64,000 nt of DNA from Candidatus Leptofilum proximum (lineage in GTDB: Bacteria; Chloroflexota; Anaerolineae; Promineifilales; Promineifilaceae). Both the position numbers and the translations under genes were made by a program. Shown piece by piece: positions 50,078-58,752 of this stretch; position 1 is the first letter of the stretch, and the number at the start of each line of letters is the position of its first letter. The notes beneath the pieces are model-generated. The model saw nothing but the letters and a program-made list of their open reading frames with translations. It was not told where the DNA came from and made no database searches. The stretch covers positions 1,054,001 to 1,118,000 of the forward strand of contig JADJXK010000002.1 in assembly GCA_016710325.1 (NCBI GenBank), read 5' to 3'.

Positions 50078-51991
50078 ATGCGAAAAATCTACAGGGTCTT
50101 ACCTAAAAAGAGTTTTCTGACAGTAAGTTTATTCTTATTCGTGCTGCTGCTGGGTGCTTTGTTTATGCCCGGCTCGGCAGCAGCACAGACGAAGTCGTTT
50201 TACTGGGAGCGGTTTGACGTGGACATCACCCTGCTGGAAAATGGCGACATGGAGATTGTCGAAACGCAGGTGCTCAACTTCTCCGGCGCGCCGTTTACCT
50301 TTGGCTACGGCGCCATCCTCACCGGCAGCGCGGGCAACAACGACAACATCACCAACATCGAGCTGCGCGAAGGCGACCTGGTCTACCAGGAGTCCAGCAG
50401 CAACGCCCCCGGCACGTTTGAAGTCAGCCGCTCCAGCAGCGAAGTGCGCATCGACTGGTACTTTGAGCCTGCGCTGGGGCAGCATACCTACACCTTCAGC
50501 TACACCGTCGAAGGCGGTGTCATCGTGGGTACGCTGGACGAGGGCAGCGGCGACCAGATTTTCTGGAAGGCAATCCCGTCGGACCATCCGGGGCGCATCC
50601 AGAACAGCACAGTCACCATTCGCCTGCCGGAAAGCGTGGAGCCCCAGCGTTACACCGACGACGGCACGTACCTGGTGGAAGGTTTGGCCGCGGGCAACTC
50701 CAATCTGGTTGAGACCGAGGTGGGGGGCAACGGCCGTATCATCACCTACACCCTGCTTGAACCGCTGCTGCCCGGCCAGGCGTTTGAGGTGCGCGTGCAG
50801 TTCCCTCACGGCATCCTGGACATTCCTACCTCCAGCTGGCAGGCGCGGCAGCAAAACGCCGACGTCTACGGGCTGATCGGCCTGGTGCTGTCTGGCCTGG
50901 TGTTTATCGGCGGCCCGCTGACGATTGTGGCCCTGTGGTACACGCGCGGCCGCGACCCGGAAACGGGCCTCATCGTGCCAGAGTACCTGCCCGAGCCGCC
51001 CTCGAATCTGCGCCCGGCGGTTGTGGGCACGCTGGTGGACGAGAAAGCCGACATGCGCGACATCATCTCTACGCTGGTGGATCTGGCGCAGCGTGGCTAC
51101 ATCAGCATCAGCGAAAACAAGGCGAAAAACCACGTCTTTGCCCTGGAGAATACGTCGCGGGCGGGGTTACGGCCGTATGAAGCCCAATTCCTCACCGACG
51201 TCTTTGGCAGCAAAACCGAGCGCAAACTGTCTGAGCTGCGCTACAAATTTGCCAACAAGCTGCCCCGCCTGCGCAACATGCTCTACGACGAGCTCATCAG
51301 CGAAGGGCTGGTGGACCGCTCACCCGACAAGGTACGCACCACTTACATTGTTGTCGCGGTGCTGATTCTTATCGTCGCCGTGATTGCCTTTATTGGCCTG
51401 GTGGCCATATTGCCCGAGGACGCTGCCTATGTCGCCTGCTGCGGCTCCGGCGCACTTGGCCTGACCGCCATCTTTGCCGGGGTGTTCGGCCGTTTTATGC
51501 CCAACAAAACCGCCAAAGGCGCCGAAGAAAAAGCGAAATGGGACGCCTTCCGTAACTACCTGCAAAACATCGAGGCGTACCAGAATATGGACGAGGCAGG
51601 TGAGCTGTTCGAGAAATATCTGCCCTACGCCACGGCCTTTGGCCTGGATCGCACCTGGATCCGCAAATTCTCTGGCGTACCCCACACGCCGATTCCTCCG
51701 TGGTACACTCCTTACGGCTATGGACCGGTTTACCACGGCGGGCACCGACCACGCCCCACCGGCAGTGGCAGCGGCGGCACCGCCCCATCCTTACCCAGCC
51801 TCGATTCGGCCGCTTCCAGCATGGCCGGTGGGCTGGAATCAATGTCGGCCGGGCTGACGCGCATGCTCAACAGCACCGCTTCCACGATGCGCAGCACGCC
51901 GCCCAGCACCAGCAGCAGCAGTTCCGGCGGTTTTAGCGGCGGCTTTAGCGGCGGCAGTTCCGGCGGTGGCGGCAGTCGGGGGTTTGGATAA
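50078..51991 (+). CDS. DUF2207 membrane protein
   Basis: The 637-residue protein has a signal peptide (FLTVSLFLFVLLLGALFMPGSAAA), an extracytoplasmic DUF2207 domain with repeated beta strands (FDVDITLLENGDMEIVETQVLNFSGAPFTFGYG, VTIRLPESVEPQ), a membrane helix (LIGLVLSGLVFIGGPLTIVALWY), a cytoplasmic part beginning RGRDPETGLIVPEYLPEPPSNLRPAVVG (a hallmark of DUF2207), two more helices (VAVLILIVAVIAFIGLVAIL; AYVACCGSGALGLTAIFAGVF) and a C-terminal Gly/Ser-rich tail. The function of DUF2207 is unknown. AGGGG precedes the ATG at 50078. It opens a plus-strand run of four genes. Confidence 0.9.
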   Translation: MRKIYRVLPKKSFLTVSLFLFVLLLGALFMPGSAAAQTKSFYWERFDVDITLLENGDMEIVETQVLNFSGAPFTFGYGAILTGSAGNNDNITNIELREGDLVYQESSSNAPGTFEVSRSSSEVRIDWYFEPALGQHTYTFSYTVEGGVIVGTLDEGSGDQIFWKAIPSDHPGRIQNSTVTIRLPESVEPQRYTDDGTYLVEGLAAGNSNLVETEVGGNGRIITYTLLEPLLPGQAFEVRVQFPHGILDIPTSSWQARQQNADVYGLIGLVLSGLVFIGGPLTIVALWYTRGRDPETGLIVPEYLPEPPSNLRPAVVGTLVDEKADMRDIISTLVDLAQRGYISISENKAKNHVFALENTSRAGLRPYEAQFLTDVFGSKTERKLSELRYKFANKLPRLRNMLYDELISEGLVDRSPDKVRTTYIVVAVLILIVAVIAFIGLVAILPEDAAYVACCGSGALGLTAIFAGVFGRFMPNKTAKGAEEKAKWDAFRNYLQNIEAYQNMDEAGELFEKYLPYATAFGLDRTWIRKFSGVPHTPIPPWYTPYGYGPVYHGGHRPRPTGSGSGGTAPSLPSLDSAASSMAGGLESMSAGLTRMLNSTASTMRSTPPSTSSSSSGGFSGGFSGGSSGGGGSRGFG

Positions 51992-52001
51992 AAAGGAGAT
52001 G

Positions 52002-52076
52002 GGAGATTAGAGATTGGAGACTGGAGATTGAAAGCGATACTATCGCCAATCTCTAACCTCCAGTCCCCAATCTCCC
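52002..52076. repeat. Word hairpin, gattagagattgg family
   Basis: Left gggagattagagattggaga and right ccaatctctaacctccag form an imperfect hairpin in the gap between the DUF2207 gene and the next gene. Confidence 0.75.
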
Positions 52077-52086
52077 CCAAAAAACT

Positions 52087-52605
52087 ATGGGCAGAACACT
52101 TGGATTTATTCTCATCGCTGGCGGGATCATCGTTGGCGTTATCGTGACGGTGTTGATGGTGGTGTATCGCGGTGAAGGCCGTTTGAGCGCGGGCGGCATG
52201 GCGCTGGGCATCACCCTGGGACTTTTGGTGCTGGTGCTGCCACAGCTGGGCTTTGGCGCTTTTTTGCTGTGGAAAGGTGGGCAGGATGCGGCCGTTTCTG
52301 CCCGTGCCGAGGAACAGCGCCAGCTTCTGGACATGGTAAAAACCCGCGGCCAGATCGCCATCAGCGACCTGGTGATTGAACTGAACAGCAGCCGCGAAAC
52401 GGTGCAGCAGATGCTGTACCAGCTCGTAGGCATGGGCCTGTTTTCTGGCTATGTAAACTGGGATGAAGGTATGTTATACTCTCGCCAGGCCAACGAGCTG
52501 CACCAGCTGAACAAATGCCAGCACTGCGGCGGCGAACTGGAACTGGCCGGGAAGGGCGTCATTCGCTGTCCCTTCTGCGGCACGGAATATTTTTTGGAAT
52601 CGTAA
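52087..52605 (+). CDS. Two-TM protein with winged helix and zinc ribbon
   Basis: The 172-residue protein has two membrane helices (LGFILIAGGIIVGVIVTVLMVVY, about 5-27; GGMALGITLGLLVLVLPQLGFGAFLL, about 36-62), then a winged-helix-like domain (RQLLDMVKTRGQIAISDLVIELNSSRETVQQMLYQLVGMGLFSGYVNW) and a C-terminal zinc ribbon (CQHCGGELELAGKGVIRCPFCGTEYFL, four Cys). I do not know a named family with this exact order, though PCI-type winged helices with zinc ribbons of this kind are found next to DUF2207/SPFH-type genes. Probably a membrane-tethered regulator. Confidence 0.7.
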   Translation: MGRTLGFILIAGGIIVGVIVTVLMVVYRGEGRLSAGGMALGITLGLLVLVLPQLGFGAFLLWKGGQDAAVSARAEEQRQLLDMVKTRGQIAISDLVIELNSSRETVQQMLYQLVGMGLFSGYVNWDEGMLYSRQANELHQLNKCQHCGGELELAGKGVIRCPFCGTEYFLES

Positions 52606-52643
52606 TGTTTCTACCAACAGATTTGTTTCTGAATTAAAAAATA

Positions 52644-52710
52644 GGACACAGATTTTCACAGATGAACACAGATATCCTTTTATCTGTGAAATCAGTGTTT
52701 ATCTGTGTCC
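52644..52710. repeat. Word hairpin, ggacacagat family
   Basis: Outer arms ggacacagat / atctgtgtcc (52644, 52701-52710) and inner ttcacagatgaacacag / ctgtgaaatcagtg, imperfect, lie between the zinc-ribbon gene and the next gene. Confidence 0.75.
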
Positions 52711-52764
52711 AAAATTTAAAAACGAAACAACTGTAGTTAATTTATCAGGAGAGGCGACCCAAAT

Positions 52765-53340
52765 ATGAAAGAACAAATTTCCGATTTATTTGACAAAATC
52801 CAGGGTGAATCCACCGGACTGGGCAACTTGCTGAGCAAGATTCCCGGGCTGGATGGCTACATGGAACGCAGCCGTCGCCGCGAAGCCGACCAGCTGCTGC
52901 GCAAAACCATCGCTGACCGTTTGGAAGGGACTCGTCTGCTGTTGGGCGGCATCAGCGAGGAGTTAAGCCGGGACATTATCAAGGCGATTGACCACGCCGA
53001 GCCGATGGGCCGGGTAGACACGCGCTTGATGGGGCTGATTGGCAAGGTGAAGGACGCGCCGCAGGGCTACGCCGGTTTCTTCGATGCCATCAAGGTGAAA
53101 GAAGAAGACCTGGCCCGCATTTACGCCTTCGATGAAAATATGCTCAACTATGCTGACCAGATTGCGGCGAGTACGGCCGTTCTCGAAAAAGCGGTCATGG
53201 ATGATGGTGACATTGCCGGGGCGATTCGCACGTTGGACAGCGAGGTCAAAGAAGCCAACACCACCTTCGACGGCCGCGATGAAGTCATCAAAGGCATCGG
53301 CCAACCCGCCGCCACCGACGATTTGAAAGGTGAATTCTAG
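52765..53340 (+). CDS. Helical protein of unknown function
   Basis: I do not recognise this 191-residue protein. It is soluble, almost wholly helical and acidic (EQISDLFDKIQGESTGLGNLLSKIPGLDGYMERSRRREADQLLRKTIADRLEGTRLLLGGISEELSR, then LAASTAVLEKAVMDDGDIAGAIRTLDSEVKEANTTF), with no signal or membrane segment. CAGGAGA precedes the ATG. Position between the zinc-ribbon membrane protein and the SPFH protein suggests a soluble partner of that complex, by inference. Confidence 0.7.
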   Translation: MKEQISDLFDKIQGESTGLGNLLSKIPGLDGYMERSRRREADQLLRKTIADRLEGTRLLLGGISEELSRDIIKAIDHAEPMGRVDTRLMGLIGKVKDAPQGYAGFFDAIKVKEEDLARIYAFDENMLNYADQIAASTAVLEKAVMDDGDIAGAIRTLDSEVKEANTTFDGRDEVIKGIGQPAATDDLKGEF

Positions 53341-53356
53341 AAACGATTTTGGAGAT

Positions 53357-53402
53357 TAGAGATTAGAGATTGAAATCTCCAGTCTCCAATCTCTAATCTC
53401 TA
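53357..53402. repeat. Word hairpin, gattagagattgg family
   Basis: Perfect 16-bp arms tagagattagagattg (53357-53372) and its complement (53387-53402). It ends seven bases before the AAGGAG ribosome site of the SPFH gene. Confidence 0.85.
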
Positions 53403-53421
53403 TCTTTAAGGAGACTGACTC

Positions 53422-54477
53422 ATGGCAAAAGTGTTTGATCGCGTAGCAATTGATTCCTGGCTTCGAGACGAAGTTGTGCGGAAATTCCCGCCCGGCGGAC
53501 TGGGCGATATCAAGTTGGGCTCGCCGTGTATTGTGAATCCGGGAGAAACGGCCGTCTTTGTACGCAGTGGTGAAGCACTGGGCACCTTTGAACCGGGCAC
53601 CCACATCCTTACCACCGCCAACATCCCCTTCCTCACCGATCTGCTGGAACGCGGCCTCTTCGGCGGCAAAAACGTCTTCACCGCCGACGTGTATTACGTC
53701 AAAACCACCGACCAGACGATGAAGTGGGGCACCACCCAGCCCATCATCATCGAGCACCTCAACCGCTCCCCAGGGGCCAGCGCCATCGTGGGCAACGGCA
53801 CCTACGTGGTGCGCGTCAAGGAACCGTGGCGCTTCCTCAACGCCATGGACGCCTTCCGCGAAAGCGTGCGCCAGCCGCAGCTCAAGGATCGCCTCGATCC
53901 CAAGCTGGCCATCATGATGCAAGACAAGATGAGCGAGCTGGCCATCGCCAAGAACCTCGGCCCGGCTCAGCTGCAATCCTTCTCGCAGGATCTCAACGAG
54001 CTGCTCATTGGCTTGCTCCAGGCCGAGTTCGACGCCCTGGGCATGGTGCTGGTCGACTTCAACATCCGCATGGGGCTGCACCCCAAATCGCTGGAAGTGG
54101 TTACCAACATGGGTTACGGCACCAGCTACACCCAAAAGCAGCAGGCCGACGCCTTTGTGGCCGCGGCTAACAATCCTGCAGGAGGCAGCATGGGCGAAAT
54201 CGGTATGGGTGCCATGGGCATGGCCGCCATGCAAAACCTGCAAAACCAGCAGCAGCAAGCGCAGCAGTCACAGCAAACCCAGGCTGCGCCCGCCGCTGGC
54301 TCTGGCAGCACGGCCGGTACGCCCGACGTGATGACGCCGCAGCAAGCCGCCGAGATTTTGCAGGTGTCTTATGAAGATGTGCTGGCCGCCATCGAAGCGG
54401 GTGACTTAAAAGCGCGTAAGATTGGCAATGCCTACCGCATTAGCAAAGCCAACCTGGATGAATTCCTGGCTGGTTAA
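53422..54477 (+). CDS. SPFH-domain protein with C-terminal excisionase-type HTH
   Basis: The 351-residue protein is an SPFH/YdjI-like (so-called virion core) protein: AKVFDRVAIDSWLRDEVVRKFPPGGLGDIKLGSPCIVNPGETAVFVRSGEALGTFEPGTHILTTANIPFL, then VYYVKTTDQTMKWGTTQPIIIEHLNRS and VLVDFNIRMGLHPKSLEVVTNMGYG. After a Gln/Ala linker (LQNQQQQAQQSQQTQAAPAAGS) it ends with an excisionase-type helix-turn-helix (DVMTPQQAAEILQVSYEDVLAAIEAGDLKARKIGNAYRISKANLDEFL), of about 50 residues. SPFH proteins oligomerise near membranes. A DNA-binding tail on one is unusual. AAGGAG precedes the ATG. Confidence 0.88.
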   Translation: MAKVFDRVAIDSWLRDEVVRKFPPGGLGDIKLGSPCIVNPGETAVFVRSGEALGTFEPGTHILTTANIPFLTDLLERGLFGGKNVFTADVYYVKTTDQTMKWGTTQPIIIEHLNRSPGASAIVGNGTYVVRVKEPWRFLNAMDAFRESVRQPQLKDRLDPKLAIMMQDKMSELAIAKNLGPAQLQSFSQDLNELLIGLLQAEFDALGMVLVDFNIRMGLHPKSLEVVTNMGYGTSYTQKQQADAFVAAANNPAGGSMGEIGMGAMGMAAMQNLQNQQQQAQQSQQTQAAPAAGSGSTAGTPDVMTPQQAAEILQVSYEDVLAAIEAGDLKARKIGNAYRISKANLDEFLAG

Positions 54478-54502
54478 TCATTTCGCCGCATAGACGCAGA
54501 GG

Positions 54503-54532
54503 GCGCAAAGAAATAAAAAAAAGACTTTGCGC
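54503..54532. repeat. Inverted repeat gcgcaaag ... ctttgcgc
   Basis: Perfect 8-bp arms at 54503-54510 and 54525-54532 around an A-rich loop, with further partial pairing, between the convergent SPFH and TIM-barrel/NBR1 genes. Confidence 0.6.
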
Positions 54533-54560
54533 TCTTTGCGTCCTTTGCGGTTAATCATCC

Positions 54561-56321
54561 TCAAACGATTATTCGTAAGAAAAGAACGTCCCCGAACAAG
54601 TTGCCCCGATCATCCCGCATTTTCCAATCGCCAAAGTAGGTGCCCCGCCGTGTGGGGGCCGTTTGCTGGATGGAGATTTCCACTTCCTGCCCTGGGGCGC
54701 AGGCGGGCAGCGGCAGGCTGCGCTGGTTGGTCATGGCTGTGCCCTTAACAAACACCAGCCGGAAGCCTTCACCCCACGGCCGTTGCCCCGTATTCTTCAC
54801 CCGCCACGTCTTGGTAAACGTCTGCCCTGGCGCCATGCGCGTATCATCGGGAACGGTCACATCAGCGATAAAGGCGCTGTTGCTCGGCCGGTTATCTACG
54901 GCAATGATGCGCGTAAAGAGGATGTCGCCAAACACGTTGCCGCGATCGTCCTGCAAGCGCCAGTCGCTGAAGTAGGTGCCCGGTTTGCCTGGCACGGTGA
55001 ACTGAATGGAAATATCGGCCGTTTTGCCCGGCGCCACGTTGAGCACAGGCTGCACCGTTTGTTTGGTCATCGCGGTACCGTCGGCAAAAATCAGTTTGTA
55101 GCCACTGCCCCAGGCCACGTTGCCCGTATTTTTGATGCGCCACGTCTTGACAAAGGTCGAATCGGCCTGGAGGCGCGTGTCATCGGGGATGGTGACATCG
55201 GCCACAAATTGGGCGTTGGGCGCAGGGGCAGGCGTAGGCTGCGGTGGTGGATCGGGCACGGGTGTCGGCGGTGGGGTCACCGGGTCCGGCGGCGCGACCG
55301 GGTCCGGGGGTGGTGGTTCTGGCGTGGGAGGCGGGGTTGGTGTCGGCGGCGGTGGCGGATCGGGCACCGGGTCTGGCACGATGGGCTGCGGCGGGCTGCC
55401 AATCTCCGGCACGTTAATCTCGCCGCTGCCTTCGGGCACGGTAAAGCGGTGCTTGAGGGTGAACTCGGTCACCGGTTTGATGAGCCGCTGTGCCTTGTTG
55501 GCGATACCGCCAAAGCCGGGGCCTAAATACCAGATGGCCGCTCCTTCAATCTCTGGGAAGCGGGCGTACAGCTCGCCGACGCGGCGCATGTCCTGGATGG
55601 CCCTTTCCGGTGGAGGCACACTGTCCAGCGTCCAGCCCCATTCAGTGATGTGTACGCGGGGTCGGGGAATGTTGTGTTTGTCGCACACCTGGAAGAGGTA
55701 TTGAAAACGGCCGACTTTAAACGGAAACTGGTGGAAAATGTCGCTCTCGATAAAGCTGTACTCGTGTACGGCAACGGCCGCTTGCGACGGCCGTTCCGCA
55801 CACAGCCGTAAATATGCCAGCATGCCCGGCGTTTCCCAACAGCCTGGCTCCGGTTCGCCGCCTGACCAGGCAAACAGCGACACCTTATAACCATCACGCT
55901 GGGCAAGGTTGGCTATGCGCACGGCAAAACGCCCCAGCCAGTCACACAAGTTGCGATCAACCTCATTGATCACTTCCAGCCAGACGCGCTTCTTGTCAAA
56001 CTCCGGCGGCAGCTTGGCCCGCGTCTTGCGCCAGTGCAGCTCCGCGCCGCCTTCCGGGTCGTTGACGTACTTCGGATCTTTGTAGGGCGGCGTGTCGTAA
56101 GTGTACTCGCTGTGGTTGTCGCTGAGGCGGAAGATGAGTACGTGCGGCACCCCGCTCTTTTTCATGATTTCCTGGGCCTCAAAAATCGGACCGTAATGGT
56201 CTACCGACTTGAGACACATGGGAATTTTGGCAGCGTCCAGGGCACGCATGTAATCGCCGATGCCGGTGGGATTGCCACCTGGTCCGGTGTGAAAACCAAT
56301 TTTGCTGGGAACTTTGATCAT
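54561..56321 (-). CDS. TIM-barrel glycosidase-like protein with two NBR1-type Ig domains
   Basis: The 586-residue protein begins IKVPSKIGFHTGPGGNPTGIGDYMRAL and has a TIM-barrel-like half (VWLEVINEVDRNLCDWLGRFAV with a Glu in INEVD; VHITEWGWTLDSVPPP with a second Glu in TEWGW), like GH-A glycosidases. A Pro-rich linker with PPPPDPV and PTP words follows at about 330-385. Two tandem domains of about 105 residues each, FVADVTIPDDTRLQADSTFVKTWRIKNTGNVAWG and FIADVTVPDDTRMAPGQTFTKTWRVKNTGQRPWG, are NBR1/ILRUN-type Ig folds. The start has AGGAG seven bases upstream; a longer frame to 56441 has no such site. No signal peptide is visible. Confidence 0.82.
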   Translation of the reverse strand: MIKVPSKIGFHTGPGGNPTGIGDYMRALDAAKIPMCLKSVDHYGPIFEAQEIMKKSGVPHVLIFRLSDNHSEYTYDTPPYKDPKYVNDPEGGAELHWRKTRAKLPPEFDKKRVWLEVINEVDRNLCDWLGRFAVRIANLAQRDGYKVSLFAWSGGEPEPGCWETPGMLAYLRLCAERPSQAAVAVHEYSFIESDIFHQFPFKVGRFQYLFQVCDKHNIPRPRVHITEWGWTLDSVPPPERAIQDMRRVGELYARFPEIEGAAIWYLGPGFGGIANKAQRLIKPVTEFTLKHRFTVPEGSGEINVPEIGSPPQPIVPDPVPDPPPPPTPTPPPTPEPPPPDPVAPPDPVTPPPTPVPDPPPQPTPAPAPNAQFVADVTIPDDTRLQADSTFVKTWRIKNTGNVAWGSGYKLIFADGTAMTKQTVQPVLNVAPGKTADISIQFTVPGKPGTYFSDWRLQDDRGNVFGDILFTRIIAVDNRPSNSAFIADVTVPDDTRMAPGQTFTKTWRVKNTGQRPWGEGFRLVFVKGTAMTNQRSLPLPACAPGQEVEISIQQTAPTRRGTYFGDWKMRDDRGNLFGDVLFLRIIV

Positions 56322-56608
56322 GTTAACTCCTGTGGCTGCTTCAGTTGCGGTACGAGATTGGGGTGCCGACGGCCGTTCTGCCGCCGCGTTACTCAATCGA
56401 GAGGAAAGCTGTTTGAAGAAGGCGCGAATAAAGGTACTCATGGGTAGCCAGAGAATATACTCGGGGTCGGGGTATTGTCAATAAAACGGCCGAATTCGCC
56501 GATTGCCCGCCGGAGGCTGAAGCCGTCCGGCTAGTTGTGGAAGCCCGTTTGGGCTGAGGAAGAGCCCCTTCGGGCCTTTCACAGTTAGCGAGGGCTTGTG
56601 TGAACGAA

Positions 56609-58588
56609 TCACTCCCCGTCCAGAGCCGCTTGCCACAAGTCTAGCACGGCCGTTTCCCCCACCCCATCCTGCTGCAACATCCAGCCCAAAAAAGTGCCGC
56701 AGTCGTAGCAAAACCGCTCGCTGTCGGTCAGATTGATGTGGGACGGCCGTTCCCACACCACATTCACACTTTCCGCCGGAGCAAACACCAGAATCGCATC
56801 GTGCAGCAGCGCCTTCATGCCCGTGATGTGCACCGAAATCGGATTTTCGGAATGGACCACGTAGCGGGTTACCAGGGCAAAACCCGCCTGCCGCAGGGCC
56901 ACCGTCAGCGCCGCCCAACCCTTCGGATTCCAATGGTGAAAGGTGAAGATGAAACGGCCGTTCTCCTCCCTCAACACCCGCTTACACTCGGCAAAAATAC
57001 CGCTCATCAGCTCCGTGTAGCGGCTTTCACTGTCCAGCTGGTGTGGGTCCACGGCCGATTCCTGCGTGTCGTACGCCCATTGCGCCGCCTCCGGCAGCAG
57101 GTGCCGCAGCCAGACGCGAAAGAAGGCGGCCAGGTCACTGTACTGCACGCTGTCAAAATACGGCGGATCGGTGACGATAAAATCCACGCTCCTATCTGGT
57201 AAATCCAGCTGGGTGGAAGACCCTTGCAGCAGCAAAAAAGAAGGCTCACGATCCGGCGTCATCTCCGCTACAGACCTCACCTCCACGCCGCTATCCCTCT
57301 CTCCCACAATCTCCACAAAATACTGCTTACCGTTCACCGTAGACCGCTTACCGATCACCCTCTCCCTCGGCTTCTGGGCCCACAAACGGCCGTTCCGTAT
57401 CCGCGACTGGAACAACTTCGCCAGCGTGCCCGACGCCTGGCGCGGGTAAACCGGGTTGTTCTCCAACGCCGTGTAGGGGAACGAGTACGCATGGTGCGAA
57501 AAAGTGTGGCGAATGGCCCCGGCGCGCCGCCTGTTTTTGCCCTTGTAGCCGCACAGCATCGCGTTAAATTCCAGCGAGGTAGACACCAGCAGCCCTAAAT
57601 TAAGCCGAATTTTCTCATCGAACTGCGGCAATAACTGGATGGCGTGGTGCAGATAGAGCAGCTGGCGGCTGGAAAAGAGATCGAGGTAGTTGTGAATGCC
57701 GCGCGGCGTCAGCTGGCGCGACTTGCGCCCTGGCTCGATGGCAAAATCGGCCGGGGCAAACGGCAGCGAGCTGCGCAGGGCGTCGGCCTCGGCCAGAAGC
57801 GCCAAATCGTGCGCATCGGGCGTTTTGAAAAGCAGCCGTTTGGCGGTGTCCGCCCGGCCCGGGCAGCGGGTGACCAGCACCAGCGGCACGTAACGCTGGT
57901 AAAACGGCCGCTCCAGATCGTTCACCTCGTCTTCGCTGCTGATGGCGCTTTTTTCCAGCAGCGGCGGCTTGTCGCTAACATCACAGGGGCAAACGGCCGT
58001 ATCCCACAAAACAGCATGACAGCGTGGACACAGCCGGATGGTTGAACCGTCGGTTTCCACGCGCAGCACCAGCGAATCAACGACGATGACGTCACGGCCG
58101 TTACAAATGCGCCGGACGCCGTAGAGGGTGTAGTTAACGGCCGTAGCCAGTCCACTCTCCGGGCAAATCGTCTGGAAATAAGGCGACACCGCTTTGCGCA
58201 GCTCGGTGTAAAACCGCTTGTACGCCCGCTCCAACTCGGCCAGGTCAACTTTTGTGAGCGTAGCCCGCGCCTGCAGCACCGGAATCGGCTCCAGGTCCGC
58301 GCCGATGACGTGCGCTCCCAGCCGGATCGCCTCGTGCAGCGTTGTACCGCCGCCCATCATCGGGTCCAGGATGATTTTGCCGGCCAGCCCGCCCGGCGTG
58401 TAATAATCCCGCTGAGCCTCATCGGCCACCAACTGCTTGAGAATCAATCGAAACGTGCTGCCGCAGCGCCGTGCCCACCATTTGTGCAAATAGCTGTTGG
58501 GCCGGTAATGATGCTTGTTATACGCTTCCAGTTGGGCAATCTGGTTGGCAAAATCGGTGTCAAAATCGGTATCGAGTGGTATTGTCAT
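56609..58588 (-). CDS. Orphan DNA methyltransferase with zinc ribbon (DUF1156-like)
   Basis: The 659-residue protein has a Type-I-like amino-methyltransferase core: NSYLHKWWARRCGSTFR (as in DUF1156-type enzymes), ILDPMMGGGTTLHEAIRLGAHVIGADLEPI (motif I, SAM binding) and IVTDPPYFDSVQYSDLAAFF (motif IV, DPPY). A zinc ribbon lies near 185-205 (RLCPRCHAVLWDTAVCPCD) and another CxxC near the end (FCYDCGTFLGW). DPPY marks N6-adenine or N4-cytosine methylation. There is no restriction subunit beside it, so it acts alone or as part of an unknown defence or regulation system. Its target is unknown. Confidence 0.85.
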   Translation of the reverse strand: MTIPLDTDFDTDFANQIAQLEAYNKHHYRPNSYLHKWWARRCGSTFRLILKQLVADEAQRDYYTPGGLAGKIILDPMMGGGTTLHEAIRLGAHVIGADLEPIPVLQARATLTKVDLAELERAYKRFYTELRKAVSPYFQTICPESGLATAVNYTLYGVRRICNGRDVIVVDSLVLRVETDGSTIRLCPRCHAVLWDTAVCPCDVSDKPPLLEKSAISSEDEVNDLERPFYQRYVPLVLVTRCPGRADTAKRLLFKTPDAHDLALLAEADALRSSLPFAPADFAIEPGRKSRQLTPRGIHNYLDLFSSRQLLYLHHAIQLLPQFDEKIRLNLGLLVSTSLEFNAMLCGYKGKNRRRAGAIRHTFSHHAYSFPYTALENNPVYPRQASGTLAKLFQSRIRNGRLWAQKPRERVIGKRSTVNGKQYFVEIVGERDSGVEVRSVAEMTPDREPSFLLLQGSSTQLDLPDRSVDFIVTDPPYFDSVQYSDLAAFFRVWLRHLLPEAAQWAYDTQESAVDPHQLDSESRYTELMSGIFAECKRVLREENGRFIFTFHHWNPKGWAALTVALRQAGFALVTRYVVHSENPISVHITGMKALLHDAILVFAPAESVNVVWERPSHINLTDSERFCYDCGTFLGWMLQQDGVGETAVLDLWQAALDGE

Positions 58589-58637
58589 GTATGGCTATTT
58601 TATGCCGCGCGGCGCGCGTGTGCCAACGAAAGAATCA

Positions 58638-58701
58638 GTGAAAAGTGATAAGTAAAAAGTAATAAGCGTAAACCTTTCACTTTTCACTTTTTACTTTTCA
58701 C
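58638..58701. repeat. Word hairpin, gtgaaaagtg family
   Basis: Left gtgaaaagtgataagtaaaa and right actttttacttttcac (58686-58701) pair over 16 bases, imperfectly, between the methyltransferase start and the MoxR gene. Confidence 0.75.
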
Positions 58702-58752
58702 TCTCTCATGGTGCACTTGTGAGTTTCACCGTTCTAAGGGACAATAACCGCA

